From assembly GCA_004562765.1 (NCBI GenBank), contig SFRL01000005.1:22762-86761 (forward strand): a DNA stretch of 64,000 nt. The letters are read 5' to 3'. Positions 8,190 through 17,103 of this stretch are shown piece after piece (within the stretch, counting starts at the first letter, position 1; every line of letters begins with the position of its first letter). Source of the DNA: a bacterium (lineage in GTDB: Bacteria > Bacillota > Clostridia > Lachnospirales > Lachnospiraceae). Below the pieces are notes generated by a model that was given only the letters and a program-made list of their open reading frames with translations, made no database searches and was not told the DNA's origin. A program made the translations under genes and the position numbers.

Positions 8190-8450
8190 TTAATTTTCCC
8201 TCGATCCTTTCGGTAGGCGTGTTGCAACGCCCTGCGGGGTAGGTGTCGATCGCAAGCATTCGGTTAATAGCCCCGTGTATAGATAAGCATGAGACGGGCC
8301 GATGTTCCAATTGGAGTTAGAAAACGGATTGTTGACGTTGAAAGCGGCGCCTACGTGCCGGTCATTGTTGCAATTCGCGCCCCAGAGCAGGAAAAGCCCA
8401 AAGTATCGCTCGCGAAAGCCCCTAGCGTAAGTTTCTGCACATTCCTCCAA
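8190..8450 (-). other. DGR template region with an open frame through the template repeat
   Basis: An 86-codon frame (TTG 8450, GGAGG overlapping it) reads through the template repeat in the same phase as the receptor-binding protein, giving WGANCNNDRHVGAAFNV with asparagine at every variable position. It may be a decayed duplicate of the target gene end rather than a protein gene. The functional product here is most likely the TR RNA transcribed with the RT. Bases 8102-8189 contain no recognisable gene. Confidence 0.5.
8283..8393 (-). repeat. DGR template repeat (TR)
   Basis: 111 bp aligned without gaps to 8526-8636. Eleven mismatches, all at T on the plus strand (A on the coding strand): TR positions 8290, 8306, 8311, 8318, 8329, 8333, 8339, 8364, 8367, 8372 and 8373. 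I count 24 coding-strand adenines, so 11 of 24 are changed and none of 87 other bases. AAC/AAT codons are concentrated in it, the usual DGR design. Confidence 0.93.
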
Positions 8451-8500
8451 TCTATTTTTATTTTTACGTTCTATGCGGGGGCGTTCCCCCGATCCCCCCG

Positions 8501-8513
8501 GCGGCTACGCCGC
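8501..8513. other. Hairpin at the 3' end of the DGR target gene
   Basis: GCGGC-TAC-GCCGC, a perfect 5-bp stem that includes the stop codon of the target gene and lies 12 bases past the VR end. In characterised DGRs a hairpin or cruciform just after the VR promotes retrohoming; this one fits by position but is short. Confidence 0.5.
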
Positions 8514-10106
8514 TTTAGGGTATTTATAAGCAAGAGACGGGCCGATGTACCAACTGGAGTAAGAAAACGGAATGTGGACGTGGAAAGCGGCGCCTACGTG
8601 CCGGTCATCGTGGCAAGCCGCGCCCCAGAGCAGGAAGTTCAGCTGCGCCGTACTAAACCAACAACCATGCGGGAAAAACGTGGTTTCCGAACCGCTTACG
8701 ACGATCGGAAATCCTCCGTATTCCGTCATTTTTATTTTTGATATATAGCCTCCGCTTGTTCCGGTGATTGTCAATCCGGTGTCAATGCAGTTTGTTCCGT
8801 CGATTGTGTACGGCGGGTACAGTTTCACCAAGATATGCCCGGAAGTATTGTAGAAAACTCCATATTTCCGATCCCATCTGTCGCCATAGTAGTTTTCAAG
8901 CCAGAAAAACTTAACAGCAACATTTCCGTTGGTGCCGTAGAACATTCCCTTATTTTTGAGTGTTCCGGTAGTAAGTAATGAGCTTGCAGCGGTTCCGCCG
9001 GTATAATGTCCATTTCCGAATGTCTCCTGCAATCCGGTTGACTTTCCGATGAGGTATAATAGATGCTCAATCATCTGTGCGTTCATCCAGTCGTCAAACT
9101 GCCATCCGGTTCCGTTTGCCTCGATCTGCGTCTTTTCCGTTGCTCCGGTCTGCGTGTTCATAGGTGTCTGCCCGGCAATGCTTCGCACCTTGCTGCTGAT
9201 ACTTGATCCCTCAAACATTGGCAAATAGATATAATCAAGTTCTTCTCCGTCATACATGTGCTGATAGCAGTGATAGCTTGAATCAATCTGCATGTCCGAT
9301 ACTCTCACGTGCTGCCCTGCATCGTCCTCCCAACGCTTAAAGTATATCTTGGGAAACTCTACCATTGCATTTCCGCCGTATGATGTGTTCGAAATGTCCG
9401 ACGCGGTTCCATCTAACTTCTTTGTCTGATCGTTGTGATCCAGCTCGTAGTCTACGGTGCCGTCATATTTCAACATGACCGGTCTGGTATTCTTGATAAA
9501 AAATGCATTGTTCCACTGTTTAAGATCAAACTCTCCGGTTGTCAGATTGACCGTCATCGGATCCCATGCGGCATTATCTACGTCTGCCGGGTATGATACA
9601 CGCGTTGCCGGGTTGCTGTCGTCCGGATCAATGTCGAAACCGTACAACTCGTACATCTTAGGCGTTGCCGTTGCGCGGTTTTCCTGTGCGGGGTTTCTGT
9701 TGAAAAGCCCGTAGTCGCTATACGCAAATGCCGTATAGTAATATTGCTTGTCATTTGTCAGCCCACTGTCTATAAACGGTTCTGTTTTGTATAATTCAAA
9801 ATCCTCGCGCGGCAAATCTAATACTTCGATGCCTGCTGCCTCTGTGTTCGGGTATTCCGTATCTTTTCGCATGATTTTTACGCCCGCTACCGTACATATC
9901 AGCTGTCCGTCAATGATCGTGTCGTTTGGCGGCGTAATGTATAACTTAACCTCTCCGTTCCCTGCTGCCGCATTAAACTTTACCATGTTCGCGGGCGGTA
10001 TTCCGCCGGCTGCCTTTTCGCTCAGCGCCTTTATGTTGCCCTCGATCCGGTTCATATCTGATGGTTCTACAACTTCGTCCATTTGCCAATCCGTTTTAGT
10101 TTCCAT
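8505..10106 (-). CDS. DGR-diversified tail fibre / receptor-binding protein
   Basis: 533 residues, ATG 10106 with GGAGG upstream. The N-terminus (TDWQMDEVVEPSDMNRIEGN) is shared with phage tail proteins that attach at the baseplate. A fibronectin-III-like part follows (VKLYITPPNDTIIDG ... KQYYYTAFAYSDYG). The C-terminal 200 residues look like a C-type-lectin/FGE-like fold ending in LNFLLWGAACHDDRHVGAAF, whose final 37 or so codons are the variable repeat. It should bind the host surface, and the ten residues altered relative to TR (N to A, H, D, H, H, I, Y, S, Y; H to L) would form the binding face. Follows the YmfQ-like gene with an 11-base overlap. Confidence 0.88.
   Translation of the reverse strand: METKTDWQMDEVVEPSDMNRIEGNIKALSEKAAGGIPPANMVKFNAAAGNGEVKLYITPPNDTIIDGQLICTVAGVKIMRKDTEYPNTEAAGIEVLDLPREDFELYKTEPFIDSGLTNDKQYYYTAFAYSDYGLFNRNPAQENRATATPKMYELYGFDIDPDDSNPATRVSYPADVDNAAWDPMTVNLTTGEFDLKQWNNAFFIKNTRPVMLKYDGTVDYELDHNDQTKKLDGTASDISNTSYGGNAMVEFPKIYFKRWEDDAGQHVRVSDMQIDSSYHCYQHMYDGEELDYIYLPMFEGSSISSKVRSIAGQTPMNTQTGATEKTQIEANGTGWQFDDWMNAQMIEHLLYLIGKSTGLQETFGNGHYTGGTAASSLLTTGTLKNKGMFYGTNGNVAVKFFWLENYYGDRWDRKYGVFYNTSGHILVKLYPPYTIDGTNCIDTGLTITGTSGGYISKIKMTEYGGFPIVVSGSETTFFPHGCWFSTAQLNFLLWGAACHDDRHVGAAFHVHIPFSYSSWYIGPSLAYKYPKAA
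8526..8636 (-). repeat. DGR variable repeat (VR)
   Basis: Copy of the template repeat offset by 243 bp, inside the last codons of the receptor-binding gene. All eleven differences are adenine-derived. The flanks diverge at once on both sides (8525 and 8637), so the repeat has sharp ends. Confidence 0.93.
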
Positions 10107-10959
10107 CTGCTGTGCCCTCCTTAATTATAAATTCTTGTGTCAGCTCAATATCTACATCTAAATGCATGTCTACATTGAGCGTTGCGACTTCGCTTTCGTT
10201 TGCGCTTATAAATGATACTTTCTTTAATTCGCTCACGTCCGCCGCGCGTATGTGGTAATTTACAACGACCGAATTTTCTGTTTTGCTCACTGTAAATTCT
10301 TTGATGTCCACTGCGTCATTAACGATTATTTTTGACACATCGCCTGCAATGGTTTCTTTTATGTCTGCAAATATTCCCGGCTGCAGGTTCATGCTGCTAC
10401 CTCCTATTGTTGTTTTTTCTCCTCTTGATCCAAAATTCAGCTGTCCCAACTGCCAACTGCCTAATGCATAGTTGTAAAATATTTTTTCAAAAAATACGCT
10501 TTTTGCAATTTCTATCTCACTTGCGGTCGATAGCTTTTCTTTTATGTAGATGTTGAGCGGCGCGATCTCGTCCAGTGCCTTGTAAATGATCGCTATGTCC
10601 GTTGTCTTGTCCTTTAGCTCTATGATCGCCTCGTCATTGTTATAATCGCATTTCAACTCTACATTCACCGTGTAATTAAACAGTATCGTCAACACTTCTG
10701 ATAGGCTTATATTTTTTTTAATATTCCGTATCAGTATGTTTACACGTCTTTGCTCTAGCGTCTCTGTTGCTCCCGGTATGATCCCGTGCACCTTTTCAAG
10801 CCGCGCTATCCCCGTTTCATCTGCAAGGCCGACAAAACATCTGCATAATATTTTCTCTATTTCGTCCTTTGCCTCGTCAAAATACGGCTGCTCTGCTTTG
10901 CATATCTCCTGCATTTCACGTATTTTTTGCACGACCGGCGGTAAATACTCAATTAGCAT
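10096..10959 (-). CDS. YmfQ/XkdU-like baseplate-proximal tail protein (DUF2313)
   Basis: 287 residues. The N-terminus (YLPPVVQKIREMQEICKAEQ) and central EQRRVNILIRNIKK match the DUF2313 family, which follows baseplate J in PBSX and Mu-like phages and links the baseplate to tail fibres. The C-terminal 90 residues are beta-rich and may be phage specific. Overlaps xkdT by 11 bases and the receptor-binding gene by 11. Confidence 0.8.
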   Translation of the reverse strand: MLIEYLPPVVQKIREMQEICKAEQPYFDEAKDEIEKILCRCFVGLADETGIARLEKVHGIIPGATETLEQRRVNILIRNIKKNISLSEVLTILFNYTVNVELKCDYNNDEAIIELKDKTTDIAIIYKALDEIAPLNIYIKEKLSTASEIEIAKSVFFEKIFYNYALGSWQLGQLNFGSRGEKTTIGGSSMNLQPGIFADIKETIAGDVSKIIVNDAVDIKEFTVSKTENSVVVNYHIRAADVSELKKVSFISANESEVATLNVDMHLDVDIELTQEFIIKEGTADGN

Positions 10960-12016
10960 TGCTTATTTCTCCTCTTAACGGTATCGCGTATGCTCCAAGT
11001 GTTATGTTGTCCTCGGATCCATTTAATAAAAGATCCTGCACATCTATAACCCCGCTTACTGCTCCCATTTTTTCTGCTACTCTCAGGCCTCTAACTACAA
11101 GCGCGGCTTCATCCTCCCAAGTCTTGGCGAGTTCTAAAAAATATCCGTCTATCGCATTATTTAGATCCGGCAGGATGTCCGAAAAAATAACATCATCTGA
11201 TAGCGTAAACTTCGCGCTGATATTTATGCTTGTTTCTTCTACCGGATAAATGTCTACTACGTGCCACCACGGCGCCATGCCTGCGCCGTCTCCCTGCTTG
11301 CCTATCGGGTCTATTTCCTCCTGCACCGCGGCTACAACCTCGTCTGCAGGCTTTGCGTAAAGGCTCGATAATATGTATGCATTGATTCTCTTTCTTTCCT
11401 TTGTCACGCGTTCCATTTTTACTGCGGCTACTCCCGGCAATGATTTGATCGCCTTTTTGTACGCCGTCCGGTTGCCTGCCATGCTGTTATTATTTTTCTT
11501 TTCTGCCAGATAGCGCGCCCGGTATGCCTCTGTTTCCTCGTCTCCCGTCGCTTCCTCTACAAGCTCTGTTAATTCTCCCTTGAAATCCTCCGTGATAAAT
11601 TCTATCGACAATAGCTCGTCTGCGGGTTTCACGTTTCCTGCGGATCCGGTCGTCTCGCATTGCAGATAATATTTGCCCGTATCTATCTTTTTTGTGCTTG
11701 TGTATGTCATGCTGCCGCACTCAAATCTTTCTCCAACTTCAAAGTCCGCATTGAATGTGGCAAGCCATACGGCAGCCGACGCCTCTTTGATCGGTATATT
11801 ATCCTCGGATCCAAAAATGATTAGATGCTCTCTGTCGCACGTTAACGGGCTGCTGTTTTCGTCTGCTACTTCCATATTGCTATATAATTCTTCAAATTCA
11901 GCTGCCGCAGGGGCTAATGCATAATTAACTAGCGTCCCCTCTCCGGTCGATATCCCGGCGTCTATCATTTCTTTCATTTCCTCTAACACGGTTTCGTAGT
12001 CTTTTCCATACTCCAT
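10949..12016 (-). CDS. xkdT: Baseplate J/gp47-like protein (XkdT)
   Basis: 355 residues. N-terminal helix (EEMKEMIDAGISTGEGTLVN), a domain with GSAGNVKPADE, and the conserved TEAYRARYLAEKKNNNSMAGNRTAYKKAI segment typical of baseplate J. Forms the baseplate wedge of contractile tails. Overlaps the DUF2634 gene by one base. Confidence 0.88.
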   Translation of the reverse strand: MEYGKDYETVLEEMKEMIDAGISTGEGTLVNYALAPAAAEFEELYSNMEVADENSSPLTCDREHLIIFGSEDNIPIKEASAAVWLATFNADFEVGERFECGSMTYTSTKKIDTGKYYLQCETTGSAGNVKPADELLSIEFITEDFKGELTELVEEATGDEETEAYRARYLAEKKNNNSMAGNRTAYKKAIKSLPGVAAVKMERVTKERKRINAYILSSLYAKPADEVVAAVQEEIDPIGKQGDGAGMAPWWHVVDIYPVEETSINISAKFTLSDDVIFSDILPDLNNAIDGYFLELAKTWEDEAALVVRGLRVAEKMGAVSGVIDVQDLLLNGSEDNITLGAYAIPLRGEISNAN

Positions 12017-12441
12017 TATGCCGCTACCTCCGTTTCGTATGTGTCGCTCGTTTCTTCCCCGTAAATTGTTGTAACGAATATTTCTGCCTTAAACCGGCCG
12101 TTTATGTATGATGCGTTCGTTACGCTTACGGCGGATATATAATCGTTCGTTAAAAGACATTCTTCTATCATTCTGGCAGCCTCAACCTCTATATGCTCCG
12201 CGCTATATCCTTTGCCATATAAATCCTCTAACTCGCTGCCATATTCCCAACTGCAGATAAAATAGCGATATCTCGCTACTTGCAGCGCCAGATAGCACCA
12301 TACTTTTACGGCCTCTATTCCCTCTACGATAATCCCGGTTAGCTGTCCGGTGTTAAAGTCTATCCCGTACTCTTTTGGTGTTTCTATTTCGTCGTTGGTT
12401 TCTTCAATATCTTCTACGACGTATGCAGGAAATAAGCTCAT
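12016..12441 (-). CDS. xkdS: XkdS-like baseplate protein (DUF2634)
   Basis: 141 residues. KEYGIDFNTGQLTGIIVEG then EAVKVWCYLALQVARYRY and WEYGSELEDLYGKGYS are the DUF2634 signature (gp25/lysozyme-like wedge protein of PBSX-type tails). Overlaps the DUF2577 gene by four bases (ATGA). Confidence 0.85.
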   Translation of the reverse strand: MSLFPAYVVEDIEETNDEIETPKEYGIDFNTGQLTGIIVEGIEAVKVWCYLALQVARYRYFICSWEYGSELEDLYGKGYSAEHIEVEAARMIEECLLTNDYISAVSVTNASYINGRFKAEIFVTTIYGEETSDTYETEVAA

Positions 12442-12806
12442 AACTCCACCAACCTTTCTATAATTACATATAGTTCGTCGCTCATTCTTTGCACCAATAC
12501 CACATCACCCTTTTTTAAGGCTCCGTAAATCTTTACTTTGCTTTTCGTGGTTTTGATGTCAAGCAATTTGTGATTATGCCCCGATGTCGTGTTTGTGTCC
12601 GCTTCAATCGCTTCATTGCTTTTAATGTCCAGTTCGATTTCGTGATCCGTTAGGTGCTGCGCAATCAGATAGTCGTCGCTTTCTATCTCAATCTCTCCCA
12701 CTCTGCAGGTGGTTGCGCTTGTCATTTCGCCAATCTGCAGCATGGGTGGGTTTTTAGCTGCTCCCTGCTCCCTCATTATCGTAATTATTTGTTCATACGG
12801 CCCCAT
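12438..12806 (-). CDS. xkdR: XkdR-like tail protein (DUF2577)
   Basis: 122 residues. MREQGAAKNPPMLQIGEM and the ending GDVVLVQRMSDELYVIIERL match DUF2577, a small OB-fold-like baseplate hub component. Located between xkdQ and xkdS as in PBSX. Confidence 0.83.
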   Translation of the reverse strand: MGPYEQIITIMREQGAAKNPPMLQIGEMTSATTCRVGEIEIESDDYLIAQHLTDHEIELDIKSNEAIEADTNTTSGHNHKLLDIKTTKSKVKIYGALKKGDVVLVQRMSDELYVIIERLVEL

Positions 12807-12818
12807 GCTGCATCCCTC

Positions 12819-14054
12819 CTATGCTTTTTGCAGATTTTTACTGTAAACATAGCCGCTATCCGATCCGGCTGTGGCGTAATACCAAGCCGTGCCGCTAACA
12901 TACGTGTATTTTCCATCGCATTTTACTGTAGTGCCTTTTTTCAGCGTTTTTACGGCTTTGTTGCTGCGTCCTGCTGCCGTCCTCATAATCGTGGTGTTGG
13001 AAATCACCGTGTATGTGCCCGCTACATCCTTGTCCGATCCACTCCCGGCCTTTTTCTTGCTGCTTCCTCCGGTGCTGTCCGCCTCTTTTTCGTCCATCAC
13101 ATTTTTAAAACTCAGTTCTAGGCTCATTTTGTGCTGTCCGCCCTCCCAAGTGTGCGTGTCGTTTGATATCCAAAACAAGCCGGTCAGCCCGGTTGCTGCG
13201 TCATAAACTTTAATTCCGTCTCCGGCTACGCACTTTATGTTGCCGCTTATAGCCTCAATGTTCACGTTCTTTTCTACGCCGTTTAGCATATTTTTCGCCG
13301 CTGCGTTGGCATTTACGCCACTCTCTTTTGTATAGATTTCTTGGTATATGCCATAGCGCTTGATATGAGCATCATTCTTTACTACTCCGATTTGTTTGCC
13401 TTTATCTGAGTAAATCTTTACTTGGTCTACCATGTTTTCTATGGTTTCCTCGTATGATGCCGCAGTGATATTTTTATATTCGTCCAGTGTATAGCCTTTT
13501 ACTACAGTGCCCTTTACCTTTACGCATAGTTTTTTGCCCTGCATGTATGCCATGTACTTTTTCCCGGTTGTTTTAGCTGCTTTTGTGTAGGCAATCATGA
13601 TAATTTCATATAGACTGCTGCCGTCTATAATCATTTTCTTGATTGCTTTCTTTGTGCTTGCTATTTCTCCCGTTGCGATCCCGTATCTTTTGCAGATCTC
13701 CTTTGTAATCGCCTCCGGCGTTTTGTTCTTAAAGTTCTGCTTATGTTTGGTTCTCAGCAAATGATCCATGAGGTCGCGCACCTTGTATGTTACTGTGCCT
13801 ATCTCTGCCTTTTTCTCTCCCGTCTGAATCTCTCCGTAGAAAATATTTTGTTTATCTTCGTAAAGGGCTATGATGTCGCCTACCGCTAAATTTAGTTTTA
13901 GCTCTTTTATGTTTGGGTCGTTCGGTGCGTTTAGCACGGTTATGTCCGCCTCTCTCGCCGCCTGCTCTACCGATCCGCTCCATGTTACCGCACCTACACA
14001 TTTTGTTATGTCATAGGTCTTGCCGTTGCTTTTCTTTGTCCACTTGATTGTCAT
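12819..14054 (-). CDS. xkdQ: XkdQ-like tail hub protein fused to a C-terminal SH3 domain
   Basis: 411 residues. The first 320 are XkdQ/YqbQ-like (gpD-type hub): AVTWSGSVEQAAREADITV, LAVGDIIALYEDKQNIFYGE, and a late FWISNDTHTWEGGQHKMSLEL. A Ser/Gly/Lys linker then leads to a bacterial SH3 domain (TTIMRTAAGRSNKAVKTLKK ... AWYYATAGSDSGYVYSKNL), not usual in XkdQ and likely to bind the wall at the tail tip. Overlaps xkdP by four bases. Confidence 0.82.
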   Translation of the reverse strand: MTIKWTKKSNGKTYDITKCVGAVTWSGSVEQAAREADITVLNAPNDPNIKELKLNLAVGDIIALYEDKQNIFYGEIQTGEKKAEIGTVTYKVRDLMDHLLRTKHKQNFKNKTPEAITKEICKRYGIATGEIASTKKAIKKMIIDGSSLYEIIMIAYTKAAKTTGKKYMAYMQGKKLCVKVKGTVVKGYTLDEYKNITAASYEETIENMVDQVKIYSDKGKQIGVVKNDAHIKRYGIYQEIYTKESGVNANAAAKNMLNGVEKNVNIEAISGNIKCVAGDGIKVYDAATGLTGLFWISNDTHTWEGGQHKMSLELSFKNVMDEKEADSTGGSSKKKAGSGSDKDVAGTYTVISNTTIMRTAAGRSNKAVKTLKKGTTVKCDGKYTYVSGTAWYYATAGSDSGYVYSKNLQKA

Positions 14055-14629
14055 TGTGGTATAGTAATCTTCTTTCCTACCGGCGGCGTCTTTTTGTTCG
14101 TCATTTTATTTGCCTTTTGGATCTTTTTGGCATTTTTCGACGATCCGGTATATTTTTTCGCCAATCCTTTCCAAGTGTCCCCCGCTTTAGCGGTAACTGT
14201 TTTTGCGGTCGCTTTCTTGGTTGATCTCTTTTTCGTCGGTCTACGGTATCGCTTGATCTCTATTGTGTAATAGATGTCTCCGGTGCCGTCCTGTTCTTTC
14301 CATTCAAAACTTTCTATTGTAGCCTCATAATTGATAAGCGCAGGAGCGGTCATTACCAATCTGATAACGCCGCCCTTTTTCATTCTCTTTATCAGTTTCA
14401 CGGATTCTTCCGGCGACGGATATCCGCTATACTGATCGTAATACATGGGATTTTTAGGGAAATGTGCTGATAATGTTACGGTTTCCAGTTTTTGAAGCCC
14501 CAACAAATTAACCTCGCCCAATGCATTAACTGTTTCTGTTTTGTTGTCCTGCTGCCCGCTTTCGGCTACCTCTGCAGGCAAAATGGGTAGTCTGTATTCT
14601 GTGCTTCCTTGTTTTAGCCATATTTCCAT
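14051..14629 (-). CDS. xkdP: XkdP-like LysM tail protein
   Basis: 192 residues. The N-terminal domain (EYRLPILPAEVAESGQQDNK ... LTLS-like strand, AHFPKNPMYYDQY) is XkdP; a basic linker precedes a C-terminal LysM (AKAGDTWKGLAKKYTGSSKN ... PVGKKITIPQ). It links tape measure and hub and may touch peptidoglycan during injection. Confidence 0.87.
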   Translation of the reverse strand: MEIWLKQGSTEYRLPILPAEVAESGQQDNKTETVNALGEVNLLGLQKLETVTLSAHFPKNPMYYDQYSGYPSPEESVKLIKRMKKGGVIRLVMTAPALINYEATIESFEWKEQDGTGDIYYTIEIKRYRRPTKKRSTKKATAKTVTAKAGDTWKGLAKKYTGSSKNAKKIQKANKMTNKKTPPVGKKITIPQ

Positions 14630-16915
14630 TTAACATACCCCCATATTCAATGCTGTGTTCTTTAGTTTTGTCGCAAGTGCTGCGGCAATTGCCTCAATAT
14701 CTTGCTGATCTCTCACGATGATCTGATCTGCCAATTTAGGAATAGATATTTTTACTTCTTTGCCGCCGTTTTCTTTGCTCTTTCCTCCCTCTAGCTTGGC
14801 TAATCTGCTCTCGATCATTGATAGCTTGGCATTTGATATATTCTTTGCCATTCTTACGCTCTGGTCGTGCGGATATACTCTTGTTCCTCTTGGTAGGTCT
14901 ACGATTTCTCCGCCTCTTTCGTTGATCTGTGCCAGTCCTCCAAGCCAGTTTTGCGTACCCCTTGCCAACGCAGGAATTTTAGGTACGTTGATTTTAAATT
15001 CTTTTCCGCCAACTCCCGGTACCCAATCCGGAATTTTTACGCCCAACTTGTTGATTCCGCTAATTGCTCCGTTCACCAATCCTATGATTCCGTTAATTGG
15101 AGTTTTCACCAATGCAACAATCGCCGTTCCCCATCCAGAAAAGAACGTTTTCAAGCCGTTAAATGCTTTTTTCCAGTCTCCGCAAAATACCCCGGATATG
15201 AACGTCGCCAATCCTCTGAACATTTTTATTATTCCGCTTGCGTAATCCATTAACCCGGATGCCAAGCCGGATGCAAGGCCTACTATCGCGCTAAATCCTA
15301 CTTTGATTCTTGCTACAAATGATTTTGCTATAAATGTTACTATAGGTCTTAAAAATTCTACTATTTTCTTGAAAATTATGCCTAATTCCGTAACGATCGG
15401 GCCGATTTGCTCTTTTATTTCTCGGAATTTTGTTTTAAACTTCTCTCCGCTTGCCCCGGATGCTGCAAACGCGCTTTTAATGGAATTTTTTAATCTGGTT
15501 GCTGCTGCCTTGATCTTGTCCCAATTTTTATATACCAATACTCCTGCGGCAACCAGTGCCACTAATATAGCAATCACTGCGCCCGCCGGGCTTGCGATAA
15601 TTCCCATTATTCCGCTTGCTTTTGCAATTGCTCCGGTTACTTTTCCAAACGCTGACGTTACTTTTCCGATTGTAGATACTGTTTTTCCAAAAATAAGCAA
15701 TGTAGGCCCGATAGCTGCGGCCACCCCTGCAAATTTCATAATCATGCTTACCTGTGCGTCGCTCAGTCCGTTAAACCAATCCGTAGCTTTCTGCACCCAC
15801 GACGCCGCATTTTTTATGTATGGCAGCAATTTGTCGCCTATCGTGATCGCAGCTCCCTCTAATGCTGATTTTAATAACGTCAGTTGCCCGTTGAGGTTGT
15901 TCAGCTGTGTTTGTGCTGCTGATTCCGCAGCTCCCCCGCTGTTCTTTATACTTTTTGCAAGCGCGTTGTAATCTTCCGTTGATGTGTTGATGATTGCCAA
16001 CATGCCTGCCATGCTTTCTTTTCCAAATATCTGTTTTGCATAAGCCGCCTGCTGATCTTCTGTTAATCCCTTGAATGATCCCTGCAGGTTCTTTATTACT
16101 TCTCCCCATGTTTTCATGGATCCATCTTGGTTCGTGATGCTTATGCCTAATGCGTCCATTGCCGCTTTCATCTTTGAAGTCGGCGCCGCCATATTTGCAA
16201 TGGCGTTTTTCAGTGTTGTTCCTGCTTGCGATCCCTTAATTCCTTGATTTCCCATGACCGCCAGTGATGTTGTCACTTCGTCAATAGAATATCCCATTGT
16301 TCCGCATATCGCTCCGCAGTATTTATAACTCTCTCCTAATGTATTAACCGATACATTTGCGCTCGTACACGCTTTTGTCATTGTGTCCGCAAATAGTGCG
16401 CTGTCCTTTGCACTATATCCAAATGCGCTGATTGCATCCGTCATAATATCAGACGTTGCCGCTAAGTCGGTTCCGCTCGCGCTTGCAAGGTCTAATATGC
16501 CTTTTAGACCGGCTACGTTATCCGCTGCTGTCCATCCTGCCATGCCGGTATATTGCATGGCTGCCGCACACTCCTGCGCGCTCCATGCGGTTGATGCTCC
16601 TAAGTCCTTGCCTAACTTCGTTAGTGTTTTGAAGTCGTCCCCGGTGGCTCCCGTGATCGCCTGCACATTGCTCATTGCGCTTTCATAGTCTGCGGCTGTC
16701 TTTATAGCTGCCGTTCCTATTGCTGCTACCGGTGCGGTTATTCCTTTTGTCAATGCGGATCCGGCGGACGATATCGTTTTTCCTGTGTTTTGCAGTGTTT
16801 TCCCGGTCGCTTTTGCCGTTACACTTATGTTGCGCATTGCCTTTAATGTTTCCTGCGACGGCTTTGTAAATTTGTCTATGTACTGTATTACAGTGCTTAT
16901 AACTCGCGTCCCCAC
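14630..16915 (-). CDS. Tail tape measure protein (TP901 family)
   Basis: 761 residues from GTG 16915 with GAGGT upstream. N-terminal TP901 core: ETLKAMRNISVTAKATGK, AMSNVQAITGATGDDFKTL, ECAAAMQYTGMAGW, NQGIKGSQAGTTLKNAIANM. Several hydrophobic segments follow (VAAAIGPTLLIFG, IMGIIASPAGAVIAILVALV), then RIKVGFSAIVGLASGLAS. It sets tail length and is probably ejected at infection. A modest length for a myovirus, implying a short tail. Directly follows the chaperone pair. Confidence 0.9.
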   Translation of the reverse strand: MGTRVISTVIQYIDKFTKPSQETLKAMRNISVTAKATGKTLQNTGKTISSAGSALTKGITAPVAAIGTAAIKTAADYESAMSNVQAITGATGDDFKTLTKLGKDLGASTAWSAQECAAAMQYTGMAGWTAADNVAGLKGILDLASASGTDLAATSDIMTDAISAFGYSAKDSALFADTMTKACTSANVSVNTLGESYKYCGAICGTMGYSIDEVTTSLAVMGNQGIKGSQAGTTLKNAIANMAAPTSKMKAAMDALGISITNQDGSMKTWGEVIKNLQGSFKGLTEDQQAAYAKQIFGKESMAGMLAIINTSTEDYNALAKSIKNSGGAAESAAQTQLNNLNGQLTLLKSALEGAAITIGDKLLPYIKNAASWVQKATDWFNGLSDAQVSMIMKFAGVAAAIGPTLLIFGKTVSTIGKVTSAFGKVTGAIAKASGIMGIIASPAGAVIAILVALVAAGVLVYKNWDKIKAAATRLKNSIKSAFAASGASGEKFKTKFREIKEQIGPIVTELGIIFKKIVEFLRPIVTFIAKSFVARIKVGFSAIVGLASGLASGLMDYASGIIKMFRGLATFISGVFCGDWKKAFNGLKTFFSGWGTAIVALVKTPINGIIGLVNGAISGINKLGVKIPDWVPGVGGKEFKINVPKIPALARGTQNWLGGLAQINERGGEIVDLPRGTRVYPHDQSVRMAKNISNAKLSMIESRLAKLEGGKSKENGGKEVKISIPKLADQIIVRDQQDIEAIAAALATKLKNTALNMGVC

Positions 16916-16918
16916 GCC

Positions 16919-17103
16919 TTATACCTCCTCTCCGGATCCGAATAATTGTTTTAATTCCTCGTTTCTATCTTCGATGTATTGTTGCATGTATGCGTGCGCT
17001 ATGCGCTTGGCTCCGTAGGGGAGCTGCATATACTCCCCCATCTTCCAATGCAAAAACCGATAGTGTAGGTAATCAAATTGCACATCACTATCGGTTTCTA
17101 TTA
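16919..17103 (-). CDS. C-terminal extension of the tail assembly chaperone, -1 frame
   Basis: Open frame entered by -1 frameshifting from the upstream chaperone gene. It adds about 61 residues: LIETDSDVQFDYLHYRFLHW, KMGEYMQLPYGAKRIAHAYM, then QQYIEDRNEELKQLFGSGEE and a final V. No good independent start codon or ribosome site precedes it. The longer product would be the gpGT-type chaperone that binds the tape measure; the gene ends four bases before the tape measure start. Confidence 0.82.

Noticed and set aside
8289..8741. Plus-strand 150-codon frame across TR and VR
   Set aside because: Repeats are translated in the minus frame with a lectin-like product; the plus frame is an antisense artefact.
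15303..15971. Plus-strand 222-codon frame over the tape measure
   Set aside because: Shadow of a helical repeat-rich gene; no start context.
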